A DNA stretch of 64,000 bases from Datisca glomerata. Its lineage: Eukaryota > Streptophyta > Magnoliopsida > Cucurbitales > Datiscaceae. Numbering within the stretch: the first letter of the stretch is position 1; each line of letters opens with the position of its first letter. The stretch lies in the NCBI GenBank assembly GCA_003255025.1, contig QANY01008042.1, positions 966,600-1,030,599 on the forward strand, in the 5' to 3' direction. The notes under the pieces are model-generated. The model had not been told where the DNA came from. It ran no database searches and was given only the letters and a program-made list of their open reading frames with translations. Shown piece by piece: positions 1 to 10,906 of the stretch. The position numbers were made by a program, and so were the translations under genes.

Positions 1-256
1 TTTTTGGCTAGTAGTACCCTTCTTTCAATAACTTGTTAGCTAGAGACCTCATGCCAAAATGATTTTCAAATATTCATTCATGTACTTCGGTCATTACGTA
101 TTGAGCTTCCATTGGGGAAAGACATTTGATGTATGAGCTCGAGAATGATCTTCTATACAGCTTCCCTTCAATCATGGTGTACCTAGCACTCCATTGTTGT
201 AGCTTCTGAGCTTCCATTCTATCGGCTGGGAGCTCCTGATAGAGTAGGTATCGCAA
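1..256 (-). pseudogene. Integrase N-terminal region (Ty3/gypsy), partial
   Basis: Integrase inserts the retrotransposon cDNA into the host chromosome. The translated minus strand has the usual stretch before the zinc-binding part of plant gypsy integrases, with LYRRSFSSSYIKCLSP followed by EAQYVMTEVHE. Left of it, NHFGMRSLANKLL is the histidine-containing zinc-finger segment, followed by GYY. A stop interrupts the frame between these two parts and another follows GYY. The catalytic core lies outside the window. Confidence 0.8.
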
Positions 257-269
257 TGTATTCCTCCTT

Positions 270-1300
270 CAATCATTCACATCATTTTCCGTTATGATTT
301 CTGCTTGAACGGACATCTTTGCACTTAGTTCGATCAAATACTCTACAGTCAATGTTCTTTTGATTGGAATTTGGGTTGATAACCCCAAGCTGGCTAATGC
401 ATCTACCCTTGAATTTTTCGCTTTAGGTATTTACGTAATCTCATGGCCTTTGAATAGCTGTAGCATTTCCTTGGCACTCTGCAACTGTTCTACCATTCGG
501 GCATCTTTTGCGTTGTATTTTCGTGCGATTTGATTAGCAACTAACATTGAATCGTAAAATATTTTTACTCTAGTTACCTTGAGCTCAATCTTAAAGCGCA
601 GTCAAGCTAACAGTGCCTTGTATTCTGCTTCATTGTTTGACGCCTGGAAATTGATTGACAAAGCCTGTTCAAAAGTTTTTCCGCATAGAGTCTGGACTAC
701 CACTCCCGCTCTGGCTTCATGATTATTCGACGCCCCGTCTACAAAAAGAATCAAAGCATTTTCTCCTTTTTCCTCCATCATCCGTTCATGTTTTCTATCA
801 TCGTAAGTAAATTCTGCAATGAATTTTGTCAGGACTTAAGCTTTTAAGGCTGTGCAGGGAGCATACCGGATGTCATATGTCCCAAGCTATATTGCCTACT
901 TCGCAAGTCTTCCAGTTATCTTAGGTGAGTACAGTAAACTCTTTATTGAAACTCCGTCACCACATATATGGTATGCCCCTAAAAATAATGTCTGAGCTTC
1001 CTTGCAGTAACCATCGAGGCGAGCACTAGCTTCTCCATTTTCACGTATCTAGCTTTCGCGGTTGCAAAGCTTTTGCTCACAAAGTAAACGAGTTTTTGAC
1101 ATCCTTCTTCTATTCTGATGAGTGCTTCACTTACTGTGGTTTTTTACACTACGAGGTAAAGGGATAGTTCTTCTCATGGTAAAGGCTTTCACAATAGCGG
1201 TGGTGAAGTCAAATACTCTTTGATTTTCTATAAAGCATCTCCACATTCTTCATCCCACTGTTGTCTAGAATTCTTCCTCAGCATGGCGAAGAACGGTCAG
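270..1300 (-). pseudogene. RNase H and connection domain (Ty3/gypsy), broken
   Basis: RNase H removes RNA from the RNA-DNA hybrid during reverse transcription. Near 600-790 the minus strand encodes ALILFVDGASNNHEA, then a glycine/valine strand and a segment ending NNEAEY. These carry the D and E positions expected of a plant gypsy RNase H. The region 830-1300 gives only short conserved blocks of the RT-RNase H connection because of frameshifts. Identification rests on the FVDGASN and NEAEY motifs and on position between RT and integrase. Confidence 0.75.
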
Positions 1301-1339
1301 GCATGGATAAGAATCCATTTAAAGCTGCTAACTTTCCTG

Positions 1340-2276
1340 TCAAGCTTTGGATCTCCTTTTTTGTGATGATTTCACGTCCATAATTACTTTTATCTGATCT
1401 GGATTGATTTCAATCCCCCTGCTGTTCACCAGATGCCTAAGAAATTTTTTCGCTGCCACTCCAAAAGTATACTTTTCCAAATTCAGCTTCATATTTCTTT
1501 CTCTTAGGGTAGAGAAAGCTTCATCAGGGTTACGAATGTGATCTTCCCTTCTTTCTGCCTTAACAAGCATATCATCTACATATACTTCCATCGTCTTCCT
1601 GATCTTCTTTTTAAATATTTTATTAACCCATATTTGGTGTGTTGCCCCTACATTTTTCAGACCGAATGGCATTACAGTGTAGCAATATATTCAAAATCAG
1701 TGATAAAAGATGTTTTTTTTCAAATCTTAATAGAACATTTTCACCTGATTATATCCGGAATAAGCATCAATGAAGCTCAGGAGCTCGATCAAGATGTGAC
1801 ATCTATCATTTGGTCAATTATTGGCAATGAGTAATTATCCTTTGGGCAGACTTTATTTAGATCCGTAAAATCCACGTAGATTCTCCATTTTCTATTCTTT
1901 TTATTTATCATCACAACGTTTGCGAGCCACTTCAGGTAACTGACTTCTCTGATGAACTCTGCTTTGAACAACTTCTCCACTTCTTCTTTTATAACCATTT
2001 TTCTCTCGGGAATGAAAGACCATTTTTTCTATTCGATAGGTTTACGAAAGGATCAACATTCAGTTTATGATAAATTATCGACTCGTCAATACTTGACATT
2101 TCCGTGGCTGTGGTGGCGAAAATATCCACGTTCTTTCTAAGGAACTTGATAAGCTCTCCCTTTTCTGCTTCAGACAGTCCCGCTCCCACTATGGTTACTT
2201 TTCCTTTTCCTAGGTCTACAGGTTCAGTCTCGCTTCCAGCTTCATACCTCGGGTTGCTCTCACTCGGTTCATCCAT
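1340..2276 (-). pseudogene. Reverse transcriptase (Ty3/gypsy), broken
   Basis: The enzyme copied the element RNA into DNA. Three minus-strand pieces in different frames cover it. 1989-2276 is the linker and the start of RT. 1789-1998 has the fingers motif NVVMINKKNRKWRIYVDF and PKDNYSLP. 1340-1672 has MPFGLKNVGAT and the catalytic box YVDDMLVK, which is intact. The pieces are separated by frameshifts and one gap near 1690-1780, so no functional enzyme can be made. The YVDD box and the order of motifs make the assignment secure. Confidence 0.9.
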
Positions 2277-2285
2277 ATCTAATTG

Positions 2286-2807
2286 CTATTGTTTAGCTTT
2301 TTCTTCCTCGCTCTCAAGAACAAGGAGATCCTTCTTCTTTATGGAATCAAGTGCCAACACTGTGCAACATCTGGCCGATGCTTGATCCCCCATAATGGTC
2401 CGTACCCTAACTGGCGATGGATATTTTAATATCTGGTAGTAGGTCAATGAAACAACTTTTATCTTGTGAATCCACGTTCTTTCCAGGATCATATTATAGG
2501 CCGATCGCGCGTCAATGACCACAAAATCAGCGATGTGGTTGAATGGGTCAGCCCGTACCGAGAGTGACAAAATCCCTTTGGAATACATTATTGTCCCATT
2601 GAACCCTATGAGTGGTTGTCTTGGGTCGTGCAGCTTTTGGGCGTCTATCACCACCTTCTCAAGCATTGAACGGTGGAGTATGTTCACAGCACTTCCATCA
2701 TCAATCAGTACCCTACAGAACAAGTAGTTTTCAATCTGAATGGTTATCACCAGAGAGCCATTGTGCCCATCACGTTCGTTGCTTTCTTCATAAAAAATAA
2801 TCGGCAC
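2286..2807 (-). pseudogene. Aspartic protease region (Ty3/gypsy)
   Basis: This is a 173-codon open stretch in the position of the retrotransposon protease, which cuts the Gag-Pol polyprotein. The motif VLIDDGSAVNIL is the plant gypsy form of the D-[TS]-G active-site strand with its hydrophobic flank. Downstream, the YNMILERTWIHK segment matches the second conserved block of this family (typically YN-ILGR-WLH). The open frame ends at 2286, next to the linker that begins RT in another frame. Confidence 0.8.
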
Positions 2808-2889
2808 GCTTCCAATTGCCTCCTCTTGGTCATTATTTACTTCGAGGGTGGACCTTTACAGTAGATTTTTCTTTCCTTCCTAATTATTT

Positions 2890-4261
2890 CTTCTAGCTCT
2901 GTCATGGCAATGATGGTTTCAACTATTCTCAATGGTTCTTTTTCCCTAGGACGATGTTGCTTCTCATCCCTCCTTGGTTGGTCTCGTCTCAGTTGATACT
3001 TCTTTAAATGTCCCTCTTAGACGAGCTACTCAATGTAGTCCTTTAGTTGGTACAATCTTGGGTTTCATGACCAGCACTCCGATGAAAGTGGCAATATCTA
3101 TCTTTATCCCTTGGATTTAGCTCCATTGTAATAGGATGAGGCATTTCAACCAAGGTTCAATATTGATAACTTCAAGAATTTGATTTAGTGGGATAGTCAA
3201 TGGGGTATATATTTTGTCCCTCAGATGAATTCCTCCAGCTAGTCTTGGCTATTTCTCAAAGTCACCTTGTTTCTCATCTGTCTTCTTTTTAGAACGTTCG
3301 GCTCCACGCTCCCTGTTCTCGTGCTACTGTCATCTTTGCGATGCACTGGATTCTGTTGCTCAATAAATTTTTGGAGGTTCTTCTTTTCTTCATCTAGGTC
3401 TATGTATGTCTGTGCTTGGAGGAAGGTTTCTACCATTGTGAGGGGCTTATTCTTAGATAGATCTTTAAACAGTTGAGATTTAAGATCCTAGACCGCGCCT
3501 GAATGCCACTCTATCCACATAATCATCATAGCTCTCCACCTTAGTCATTTCATCTTTAAAGCAATGTGTATACTCCCATATTGATTATCCTTTCTTAATC
3601 GTAACTGTCATGAGGTGTTCTGAATCTTCCATCATCATTCGATAGGTGGAGTACTGCTCTAGAAAATCGGAAGACATTCTAGTAAAATTATCAATTGAGC
3701 AAGGGGATAAATAGTGGTACCACTTTAACGCATTCCCGTCTAGACTGGTTGGGATCATTTGGCATATCAATTCATCCTCAGCGCCATTACTTGCTTTAAA
3801 TGCTGAAGCTGGTCAACAGGATCTAACTTCCCTACATAACACTTAAACTTGGGGGCTACAAATGTCTTCGGTATAGGAGCGGATAAGATTTCTGGGCATA
3901 GTGGGGAGCGAGTTAAAGTTTCCAGATCTGCTACTCCGCTCACTCCTAGTTTCCTCACCTCGAGCATTTTTCGCTCCAACATCATTTCCACTTCCCCCTT
4001 TGTGACTAGCTGGACGAGCCGGTTCTCATCTGTGATTCCTTTCCCTTTATCAAGCGAAGTGGCTTTGGAATTCTCGTGACGGACGTTATGGATAGCTACT
4101 GGTTTCGGTTGCTGTCGTGTCTGCTCCCTTTGCTCTTGGTGCTGGTTTTCTGCTAGAAGTTCTCGTGCCACAATATTCTGGCTGACTTCCTCTCTCGTTT
4201 TCATAATTTCCTGGTACAATATGGCAATCTGGCCCTGCACGGTCTGCCACACGTTCCGCAA
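2890..4261 (-). pseudogene. Gag polyprotein (Ty3/gypsy), broken
   Basis: Gag forms the virus-like particle. From N to C terminus on the minus strand, 3767-4261 is a polar, Gln/Glu-rich N-terminus. 3585-3770 holds the retrotransposon capsid motif, with GNALKWYHYL and FTRMSSDFLEQY. 3239-3436 continues Gag with many charged residues. Near 3040-3110 a zinc knuckle reads CHFHRSAGHETQDC, the form typical of plant Tat elements. At least three frameshifts or stops separate these parts. The assignment rests on motif order directly downstream of the LTR and primer-binding site. Confidence 0.8.
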
Positions 4262-4454
4262 TGCTTCACTGTTAGGCTCTTCACTCCTTACATCTCACTC
4301 AATATGGTCTGAATCATGTCGTGCACTCATGTCGGCTGTGTGGGTTAACCCGGGGATCGACAACGGGATTGGGGTCATTTCTCATTTCCCTTGCAGCATG
4401 TGACCGAGTGTGAGGAATCTTTAGTTATCTTCTTGAGTAAAAACTCTCAAACTT

Positions 4455-4472
4455 TCAATGAAAGCACCAATA
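4455..4472 (-). promoter_or_regulatory. Probable primer-binding site next to the 5' LTR
   Basis: In element sense the first bases after the LTR read TATTGGTGCTTTCATTGA, directly abutting the LTR end at 4473. Position makes it the tRNA primer site; I cannot assign the tRNA. The same wording is often seen next to plant gypsy LTRs. Confidence 0.55.
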
Positions 4473-4525
4473 TGTAAGGAAAATTTTCCTTACACTCAAA
4501 AAATAAGAATAATGAGAGAGAGGGA

Positions 4526-4564
<39 letters not shown>

Positions 4565-4888
4565 TTCTCAAGAACAAGTATATAATTACTTAAGTTTGTA
4601 ATGTGTCAAATGATTTACATTTGACCTCTATTTATAAACTTTTGATTAGTTACAAAATTTAGCTAAATCTATTTAAACTAGAGGTATCAACAGAAGATAC
4701 CTCCTAGATTAAGCTTATCATATCAGACTTAGTTTATCTAATCTAGCTACTAATCGAGCTTAGTTTACATTTTTCAACAACTACTCAAATCTGAATCGTC
4801 AGATAGGAAACGAAGGAATCAACTGTTCAAGTAGGTTTTTTCCATTTGGCCACAGTGGCAATTCATTCTTTCTATTTTTACCTGTACA
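4473..4888 (-). repeat. 5' LTR of the Tat-like gypsy element
   Basis: This is a 416-bp terminal repeat. Its ends were fixed by aligning it to the reverse complement of 42634-43077, which matches over the whole length. In element sense it starts TGTACAGG and ends TTACA. It contains a purine microsatellite (GA)n at 4513-4560 and a perfect 22-bp palindrome at its end (4473-4494, half-site TGTAAGGAAAA). A TATA-like TTATAAATAG lies in the middle, in element sense. The bases outside the 5' end are CAGTG in element sense. Confidence 0.85.
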
Positions 4889-5214
4889 CACTGAATAGTA
4901 GTTTTCATACATCCAATTAGATTTCTATCAACATTTTCAATTATTTATATTTTTGTCAAATTTAAATTTTTTTAGTTATAAAATTTTGTTAATATACATA
5001 TTTACCCTCATAGTTAATTAAATTGATTAATTGTTTTCCAATTTAAGTTTTTTCTCATTTTTATATTTCAGACCGTTAAATTTACATTCAATAAATGGAA
5101 TTCAAATCTGATTTTCAATTTTTTTTCAATTTTTTTCATAACAGAAGCTTTATCCCTCCATCGACTCTTGATTTACATAGATAGAGAGAAAGACTTCAAT
5201 GTTCGATGACTGTT
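4889..5214. other. AT-rich flank, no gene seen
   Basis: Host DNA next to the LTR. It is AT-rich with many stops in all frames. I see no coding, RNA or transposon signal. Confidence 0.5.
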
Positions 5215-5575
5215 GGATCGCTTTGCTTCCTTTTTCTGGGATAGAAATAGAGTAAATATTAATTTAATATTTTGATTTGATTTAAATATTAATTAATATA
5301 AATATTAAATATTAATTTAATGTCTTTTTGGTGAGAGATATTATATTTGATTTGAGAAAGAGAAAGAGATTTTTGGTTTGATAGAGAGAGATTTGAGAAA
5401 TATTCGACTTGAAAGAGAGAGATTTGAGAGAGATATATTCGACTTGAAAGAGAAAGAGAATGATTGACGGAGAGATATATGTAAACATCTATTTATTATA
5501 TTATACTTTTTTATCTTTACATTAATTTTGAAAGAGAGAGTGAGAGAATGATTTACAGAGAGAAAGAGAGAGTAT
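5215..5575 (+). repeat. AG/AT-rich dispersed repeat, copy 1
   Basis: This stretch and 6262-6905 share the same order of blocks: CTTTGCTTC near the start, ATAGAGTAA, an alternating ATATTAA block, TTTGATTTGA, repeated GAGAGATTTGAGA, and AGTATGATA at the end. It is rich in GAGA runs. No terminal repeats or coding sequence were found, so the family is unknown. Confidence 0.6.
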
Positions 5576-6261
5576 GATAAGAATGGGTAGACATTGAAAA
5601 TGTGTAACTGAATAGTTCAGTTTGTCATTATTTTTTGGAGTTTTTTACTACCGATTGTCATGTTTTTTATTTCATATAGTCTCAATCAATATTTGCTTCC
5701 TTGTTGAGTTATAGAAAATGCATAGATAGTCTCAATTCAAAAAAACAAGTTTAATGTAAGTTTTCATTATTCATGATGATAATCTAATATCTACAAGTTT
5801 GTTTCAATCATAAATTATTTTTCATCTTCATATTTTGTGTAAATCAGTATGTTTAAAATTTTACATTTATTGTCAATATATGATTATTTTGTTTTGCTTA
5901 CATTATTATGAGATGCCATTTGCATTACAAATTAAATAGTACCAATACTTTTAACTATATCATCGTGTAAACAAAAAATAATTGTATTTCTATATCCATA
6001 ATGTATATAATTAAGAGCTACTGACAATGTTATGAAATGTAAATAATATTAATTAAATGTTGTATCTAATGTACTAAGTACACTTGACAATATTAACTAA
6101 AATACCATAAATAAATGATTAATGTATACATAAATAATGTTATGGAATGTAAATAATATTAATTGAATGTTGTGTCTAATTTATCAAGTACACTTATAAA
6201 TATTAACCAACATATATTTATTGACAATATATGTTTATTAACTAATATACACTAAATAATC
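5576..6261. repeat. AT-rich spacer with a 110-bp tandem duplication
   Basis: The spacer between the two AG/AT-rich copies contains a short tandem duplication. About 75 bases from 6026 recur from 6136, both beginning AATGTTATG and both containing AAGTACACTT. The rest is AT-rich with no gene signal. Confidence 0.55.
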
Positions 6262-6905
6262 AACTGTTGGGTTACTTTGCTTCAGCTTTTTGGGTGAGAA
6301 ATAGAGTAATTGATAGAGAGAGTGAGTGATTTGTAGAATAAATATTAATTTAATATTTTGATTTGATTTAAATATTAAATATTAATTGATATAAATATTA
6401 AATATTAATATAATATATTTTTTGTGAGAGAGATTTGATTTGACTTGAGTGAGAATTCAATCAATATTAAGTTCCTAAATAGAAGCTCCTACTATATATA
6501 TCATCATTTATTATGGATAGAATATATATTCTAAAAAGAGGATTTTAGTGGATGAATCTTGAAACGAGACATGTACCGCAGCAAACAAACGAAACGAGTT
6601 GGTTTGGTCAAAATAAATTATTGTTTGGAGGATGACTTGTCGACTAATCCGGTATATTTTTCACCTTCATATGAGTACATTTATGTTTCTGCTTTACAAA
6701 TATGATAGGAATATTTAGTTTGACAAGAAAGAACATGAATGATAGAGAGAGAGATTTGAGAGAGATATTCATCTTGGAGAGTGAGAGAGAGTGTGAGTGA
6801 TGGAGATGTTTATGTAAATTATCCATTTATTAGTTTATACTTACTTATATTTGCATTAATTTTGAGAGAGAGTTGAGAATGTAGTTGATATAAAGAGAGT
6901 ATGAT
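6262..6905 (+). repeat. AG/AT-rich dispersed repeat, copy 2 (interrupted)
   Basis: This is the second copy of the 5215-5575 repeat in the same orientation. The first half (6262-6455) and second half (about 6735-6905) match copy 1. About 280 unrelated bases lie between them, so this copy carries an insertion or copy 1 a deletion. Confidence 0.6.
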
Positions 6906-7264
6906 ATTTAAATGATAAAAATCTGAAAACATATGATATTTAAATTATAAAAAAATTGAAATTACAGATGTTGGACGTTTATGTTATTTAAATTATAAAA
7001 ATCTAAAATTTTTAACAAACTTGATAAAAATCTAATATTTTAAAAAGTCTTATAAAATCTAATTTTATACTATAATCATGTTAGTTGTTTAAAATCACTG
7101 TAGTATAAACGACTCGTGGTCAAAAGTTTGACAGGGATCCACGGCCCTGATGCTTGAATTGGTCTCATATAAATCGCTCACTAACTGCAACTTCTTGCTA
7201 TGTGGGCCACGGCCCACACTAGCTAATATTGAATCTGTACACCACACCATTGACTTCTTTTGCT
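6906..7264. other. AT-rich spacer, no gene seen
   Basis: A 73-codon minus-strand open frame lies at 7095-7316, but it shows no recognisable domain and runs into the inverted repeat that follows. I do not call a gene here. Confidence 0.5.
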
Positions 7265-8205
7265 TTTTCAAAGTCACACCATTAACATCAATGGGATTTT
7301 TAGGCAAATAGACCATTTAATTTTTTTTTAATTAAATAGTCGATAATAATAATAATCATTAACTTAATTATGTTTAAAAATGACTAAAATCAAATTAATA
7401 TAGTTATTAATTTAATTATATTTAAAAATTATTAAAAATTTATATCTACAATATACATGTAACATTTTGCAATAAGTTTTAGACTAAATTAAGTTTGCAC
7501 TAAGTTTTGAAATCAACTTATGAAAATTATACTTTCAATAATTTTTAAACACTAACGGTAATTCAAAATTTAAAACTACCAAACATGTATATCATAAATA
7601 TTTATATAGATTGCAATAATATTTATGAATACATAATAATTGTTTTAGTAAAATGGTCAAACAATTCATCATTATTCAATTAATAATTATTTACTTGAGT
7701 TACAATAAAAAATAATATGTGCATTATTAATGAAAATATTAAGTAATATCAACTAATATTTATTATCTATATTTCGAGAATAACAACAATGTACTTAATA
7801 TTAAAAATATGTAATCTTTAAAATAATAGTATTTACTTATTATTACTAATTATATATAATATGTATATGAGAATTTATATTGTACATATAGAAAATTAAA
7901 ATGTTTGTTATTTATTTTTAAATATGATAAGTAAATCAATTTAATTTTTTAAGTAACTTAAAATAGAAAACTCTGTTGAAAATTCAAAAACTCTTTGATT
8001 TAGTGTTAATTAGGATAAATCTATCATAAATATAGTTGATGGATACAACGGTAAATGTAGTGGCTAATTTTGTTGGCTTTTTGTAAAACAGTTATTCTCC
8101 TAATTATTATTATTATTATCGGTCATTTAACAAAATAAACTTTCTAAATGGCATATTTACCTAAAAACCCATTGATTTTAATGATCAATTTATAATGAAA
8201 AAGGC
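7265..8205. mobile_element. Inverted-repeat element of about 0.94 kb (MITE or MULE-like)
   Basis: The left arm (7265-7362) and the reverse complement of the right arm (8105-8205) align over roughly 95 bases. Shared blocks are ATCAATGGG, TTTTTAGG, AAATA, CCATTTA and CGATAATAATAATAA. The interior is very AT-rich and noncoding. Long terminal inverted repeats of this kind are typical of nonautonomous Mutator-like elements, but I could not find a clear 9-bp target duplication, so class and exact ends are uncertain. Confidence 0.55.
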
Positions 8206-9189
8206 ACCAAATAGATAAGTTTTGAAAACAAGTTTAAGAAATAACAAAAATTTTCAAACTTTAGGTAAATAACAATTTTTTTGTGTCACGTCAGCAACCG
8301 GTTATTGATGAATTTGTTGTAGATGATTTTAATATTCAATTTACAAATTTAATAATCTGATTTCGTGGGACTCTTACAATTAATTAGATATTCTAATATT
8401 TACTGTCATTCAATGCGAACGTTAGCTTTTCTAAATTAAATTAAAATAATAATCAATGATTGATTTTGTTTCATTTTTTTAGCTAAATTCTGGTAAGAAA
8501 TTTTTTGATTCCATTAATGACATTATCACTTTCGGATATTCGACATTTTTGAAGAAAAATTAGTGTAGGTTCGTGTTTCTTCTTTCTCCCTTATTATAGA
8601 CATTCTCGAAGTTATACTGTTTCATTTTACGTAAAAAAAACAATTTAATTCATATTTATTCTTCCTCAATAATTGATAGACAAACTCGAAGTTACACGGT
8701 TGCAACTTTTAAGAAAAATAAGTGTAATTTGTGTTGCTTCATACTATATAATTGTTAAATTCAAACATGGAAGGTTAGTTTCATTATTATTCATCAGTTT
8801 TTTTATTAGACTAGCCTAATCGATGATGCATTGATTTCGGCTTCATCTGACTGATCATCATATATTTCTATCACGTGTTTTGATCAAAAAATTTCATCGC
8901 TTCTTTTTTATTTTACCCGAAGTTTTTGTGTTATTTATATATTTTCATTTGTGGTTAAATATCATTTCTCGTTACTTGTTCAATATGTGTTTCATTGTCA
9001 GGTGTTCGACGCATGTTATATATGTGTTTCAATATCATATTTTCAATAGATATTTGTTGTTTGATCCTGTTGTTTCTGTTTCAAAGTTATTTTTCTTGTT
9101 TTAGTAAATCATCATATATGTATTTCCATAATTAGTTTATTCTGTGAAATAGTAATCATATGAGGAATCGGTTCATCCTCTAGATAATA
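8206..9189. other. AT-rich intergenic DNA, no gene seen
   Basis: A weak internal duplication is visible: the phrase CTCGAAGTTA followed by a T/G-rich stretch recurs about 100 bases apart near 8546 and 8684. A 74-codon open frame at 8880-9104 is hydrophobic and shows no family features. Confidence 0.45.
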
Positions 9190-9419
9190 ATAGTCAATGG
9201 AATGTTCCAGAAGTGATTCAAATTCATCATATTATATCCCTAAAGATAAAACGTTTGATTGATAAACCGAAGAAGTAGAGGATCTCATCGATAGGTGAAT
9301 TTTAAAAGGTAAAATATGAAAGATGTCATATGATTGAACATAATCGAAAGATATACAAGAACCCGATGGCACCAAGCAACGATCAATCAAAGAAACAAAA
9401 GGTAGAGATTAGATTTTGA
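9190..9419 (+). pseudogene. Mutator/FAR1-type transposase, C-terminal relic
   Basis: In one plus-strand frame the sequence reads KRLIDKPKK, stop, RISSIGEF, stop, KVKYERCHMIEHNRKIYKNP, followed by SNDQSKKQK. This resembles the C-terminal tail of MULE or FAR1 transposases: a GRPKKKR-like basic patch, then a CCHC zinc knuckle of the type RC-x2-GHN-x3-C. Here the Gly of the knuckle and its last Cys are changed and two stops are present, so it is a decayed fragment. No other transposase part was found nearby. Confidence 0.5.
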
Positions 9420-10002
9420 GGATAATATGTTTTCAGAATAATGTTTTGTTTTTTTATTCATTTTGATGGATGATGTTTCAAATTTTAATGGAGGATGATT
9501 TTTAATACTTCATGTATTGTTATTATTACCGCATATCAATTATTGACTAACGATATATCAATTTTTATTTTATTTTCAATTAATGATTATCAATCATTGT
9601 TATTCAGTTAATGACTACTGAAATTAAAATTATTGATAGCAGCTATTGATTAACCCAATTTATTGATTAATCTGTAAATAAACGACCAAATTATACTTAA
9701 TAAAATATCAAGTATATTTTAAAACAATGGTTAATTGATCTTTAATACTAATAACGCATATATAGCACATACTGAATGATATTCAATCATTTTTTAGTTT
9801 CAATAGTACAAAAATAATGTTGTGATAAAAAGTAAATAAAAAACATTCACAACATATAAGTCACAAAACATAATCAACCATATATTTATCTTCACAAAAA
9901 TCAGTTTACCAAAATAGAGAATCCATATTATTGAACAACTAAAATCCATCATAAAATTTTCATGAAATCAAATTAGTTTATTTTTTGTAATATCTGATTG
10001 GA
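9420..10002. other. AT-rich intergenic DNA, no gene seen
   Basis: Short AT-rich sequence with stops in all frames; no repeat structure found apart from homopolymer runs. Confidence 0.45.
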
Positions 10003-10906
10003 GGGAAGTGATTTATTTAAGCGTGTTTCAAAGGTAGACTTGGGCATAATTTAAAAAAAAAATATTTCGGTAGTTACTTGATTTACGGTTATGGAAAATA
10101 TAATTAAAAAATTTAAGCATTAAATACTCCCATAAATATAGTATCATTAGAACCAATATATCACTTATATACATATGATATACTATATAATACCTTCAAG
10201 AACACGTAATATCTATAAATTTCTTTAAAGATTTTTGTAATAATATTTGCTGATATAGTTGCATTATTATTATCACTCATATACTCAAAATAAATTTGCA
10301 TATGTGATGGAAGTGTTTATTGTTATTTTTGATATATTTAATTTAAATTCATTAGTTTTTTTATTTAAGAGTTAATTGATTGAGAGAAGTTACTAATTAA
10401 CGATTTTCAAGAGATTTTTATCTGTGTAGTTGTAATTCTTAAATACGGTTTTAAAGGGAAATGATTTATTTAAGCGTATTTCAAGAGTAGATTTGGGAGG
10501 GATTTTTGTTTTTTAAATTTTTTTTTATAGTTACTTGATTTATGGTTATAGAAAATATAATTAGAAAAGCTAAGTATTAATTACTCTCATAAATATAGTA
10601 TCATTGGAACTAGTACATCACCTATATACGTATAATATACTCTATAAAGAACACGCAATATCTATAAATTTCTTGAAAGATGTTTGCAATAATATTTGTT
10701 GATGTAGTTGTATTAGTATTATCACTAATATACTCGAAATAAACTTGCATATGTGATGTAAGTGTTTATTGCTATTTTTTTATAGATTTAGTTTAATATT
10801 TATTAGTTTTTTTTATTTCAGAGTTAATATTTAGGAATGCTACTAATTAGTGATTTTCAAAGGGTTTTTAGCTTGTGTAGTTGAGATTATTAAACATGGT
10901 TTTAAA
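10003..10906 (+). repeat. Tandem duplication, two units of about 453 bp
   Basis: Unit 1 (10003-10455) and unit 2 (10456-10906) align end to end. Shared blocks include GATTTATTTAAGCG, TAGTTACTTGATTTA, ATAAATATAGTATCATT, AATATCTATAAATTTCTT, CATATGTGATG and AGGGAA at the boundary. The units differ by many substitutions and small indels, so the duplication is old. No coding potential is seen. Confidence 0.8.

Larger units (their letters stand above)
1..4888 (-). mobile_element. Ty3/gypsy LTR retrotransposon, Tat-like, 5' part
   Basis: The minus strand reads, in order, 5' LTR, primer-binding site, gag, protease, reverse transcriptase, RNase H and the start of integrase, then leaves the window on the left. 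This is the Ty3/gypsy domain order. Every domain is broken by stops or frameshifts, so the element is dead. A Tat-type lineage is inferred from the look of the gag, the linker before RT and the RNase H; a pol phylogeny would be needed to confirm it. A related LTR lies at 42634-43077 in the opposite orientation. Confidence 0.9.

Noticed and set aside
2104..2864. Plus-strand proteins of 60-93 codons
   Set aside because: They overlap the minus-strand protease and linker of the gypsy element and have no motifs of their own.
7095..7316. A 73-codon host gene on the minus strand
   Set aside because: No recognisable domain, and it overlaps the arm of an inverted-repeat element.
8880..9104. Small membrane protein
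   Set aside because: The hydrophobic composition follows from T-rich DNA; no signal or family pattern, and the region is transposon-derived.
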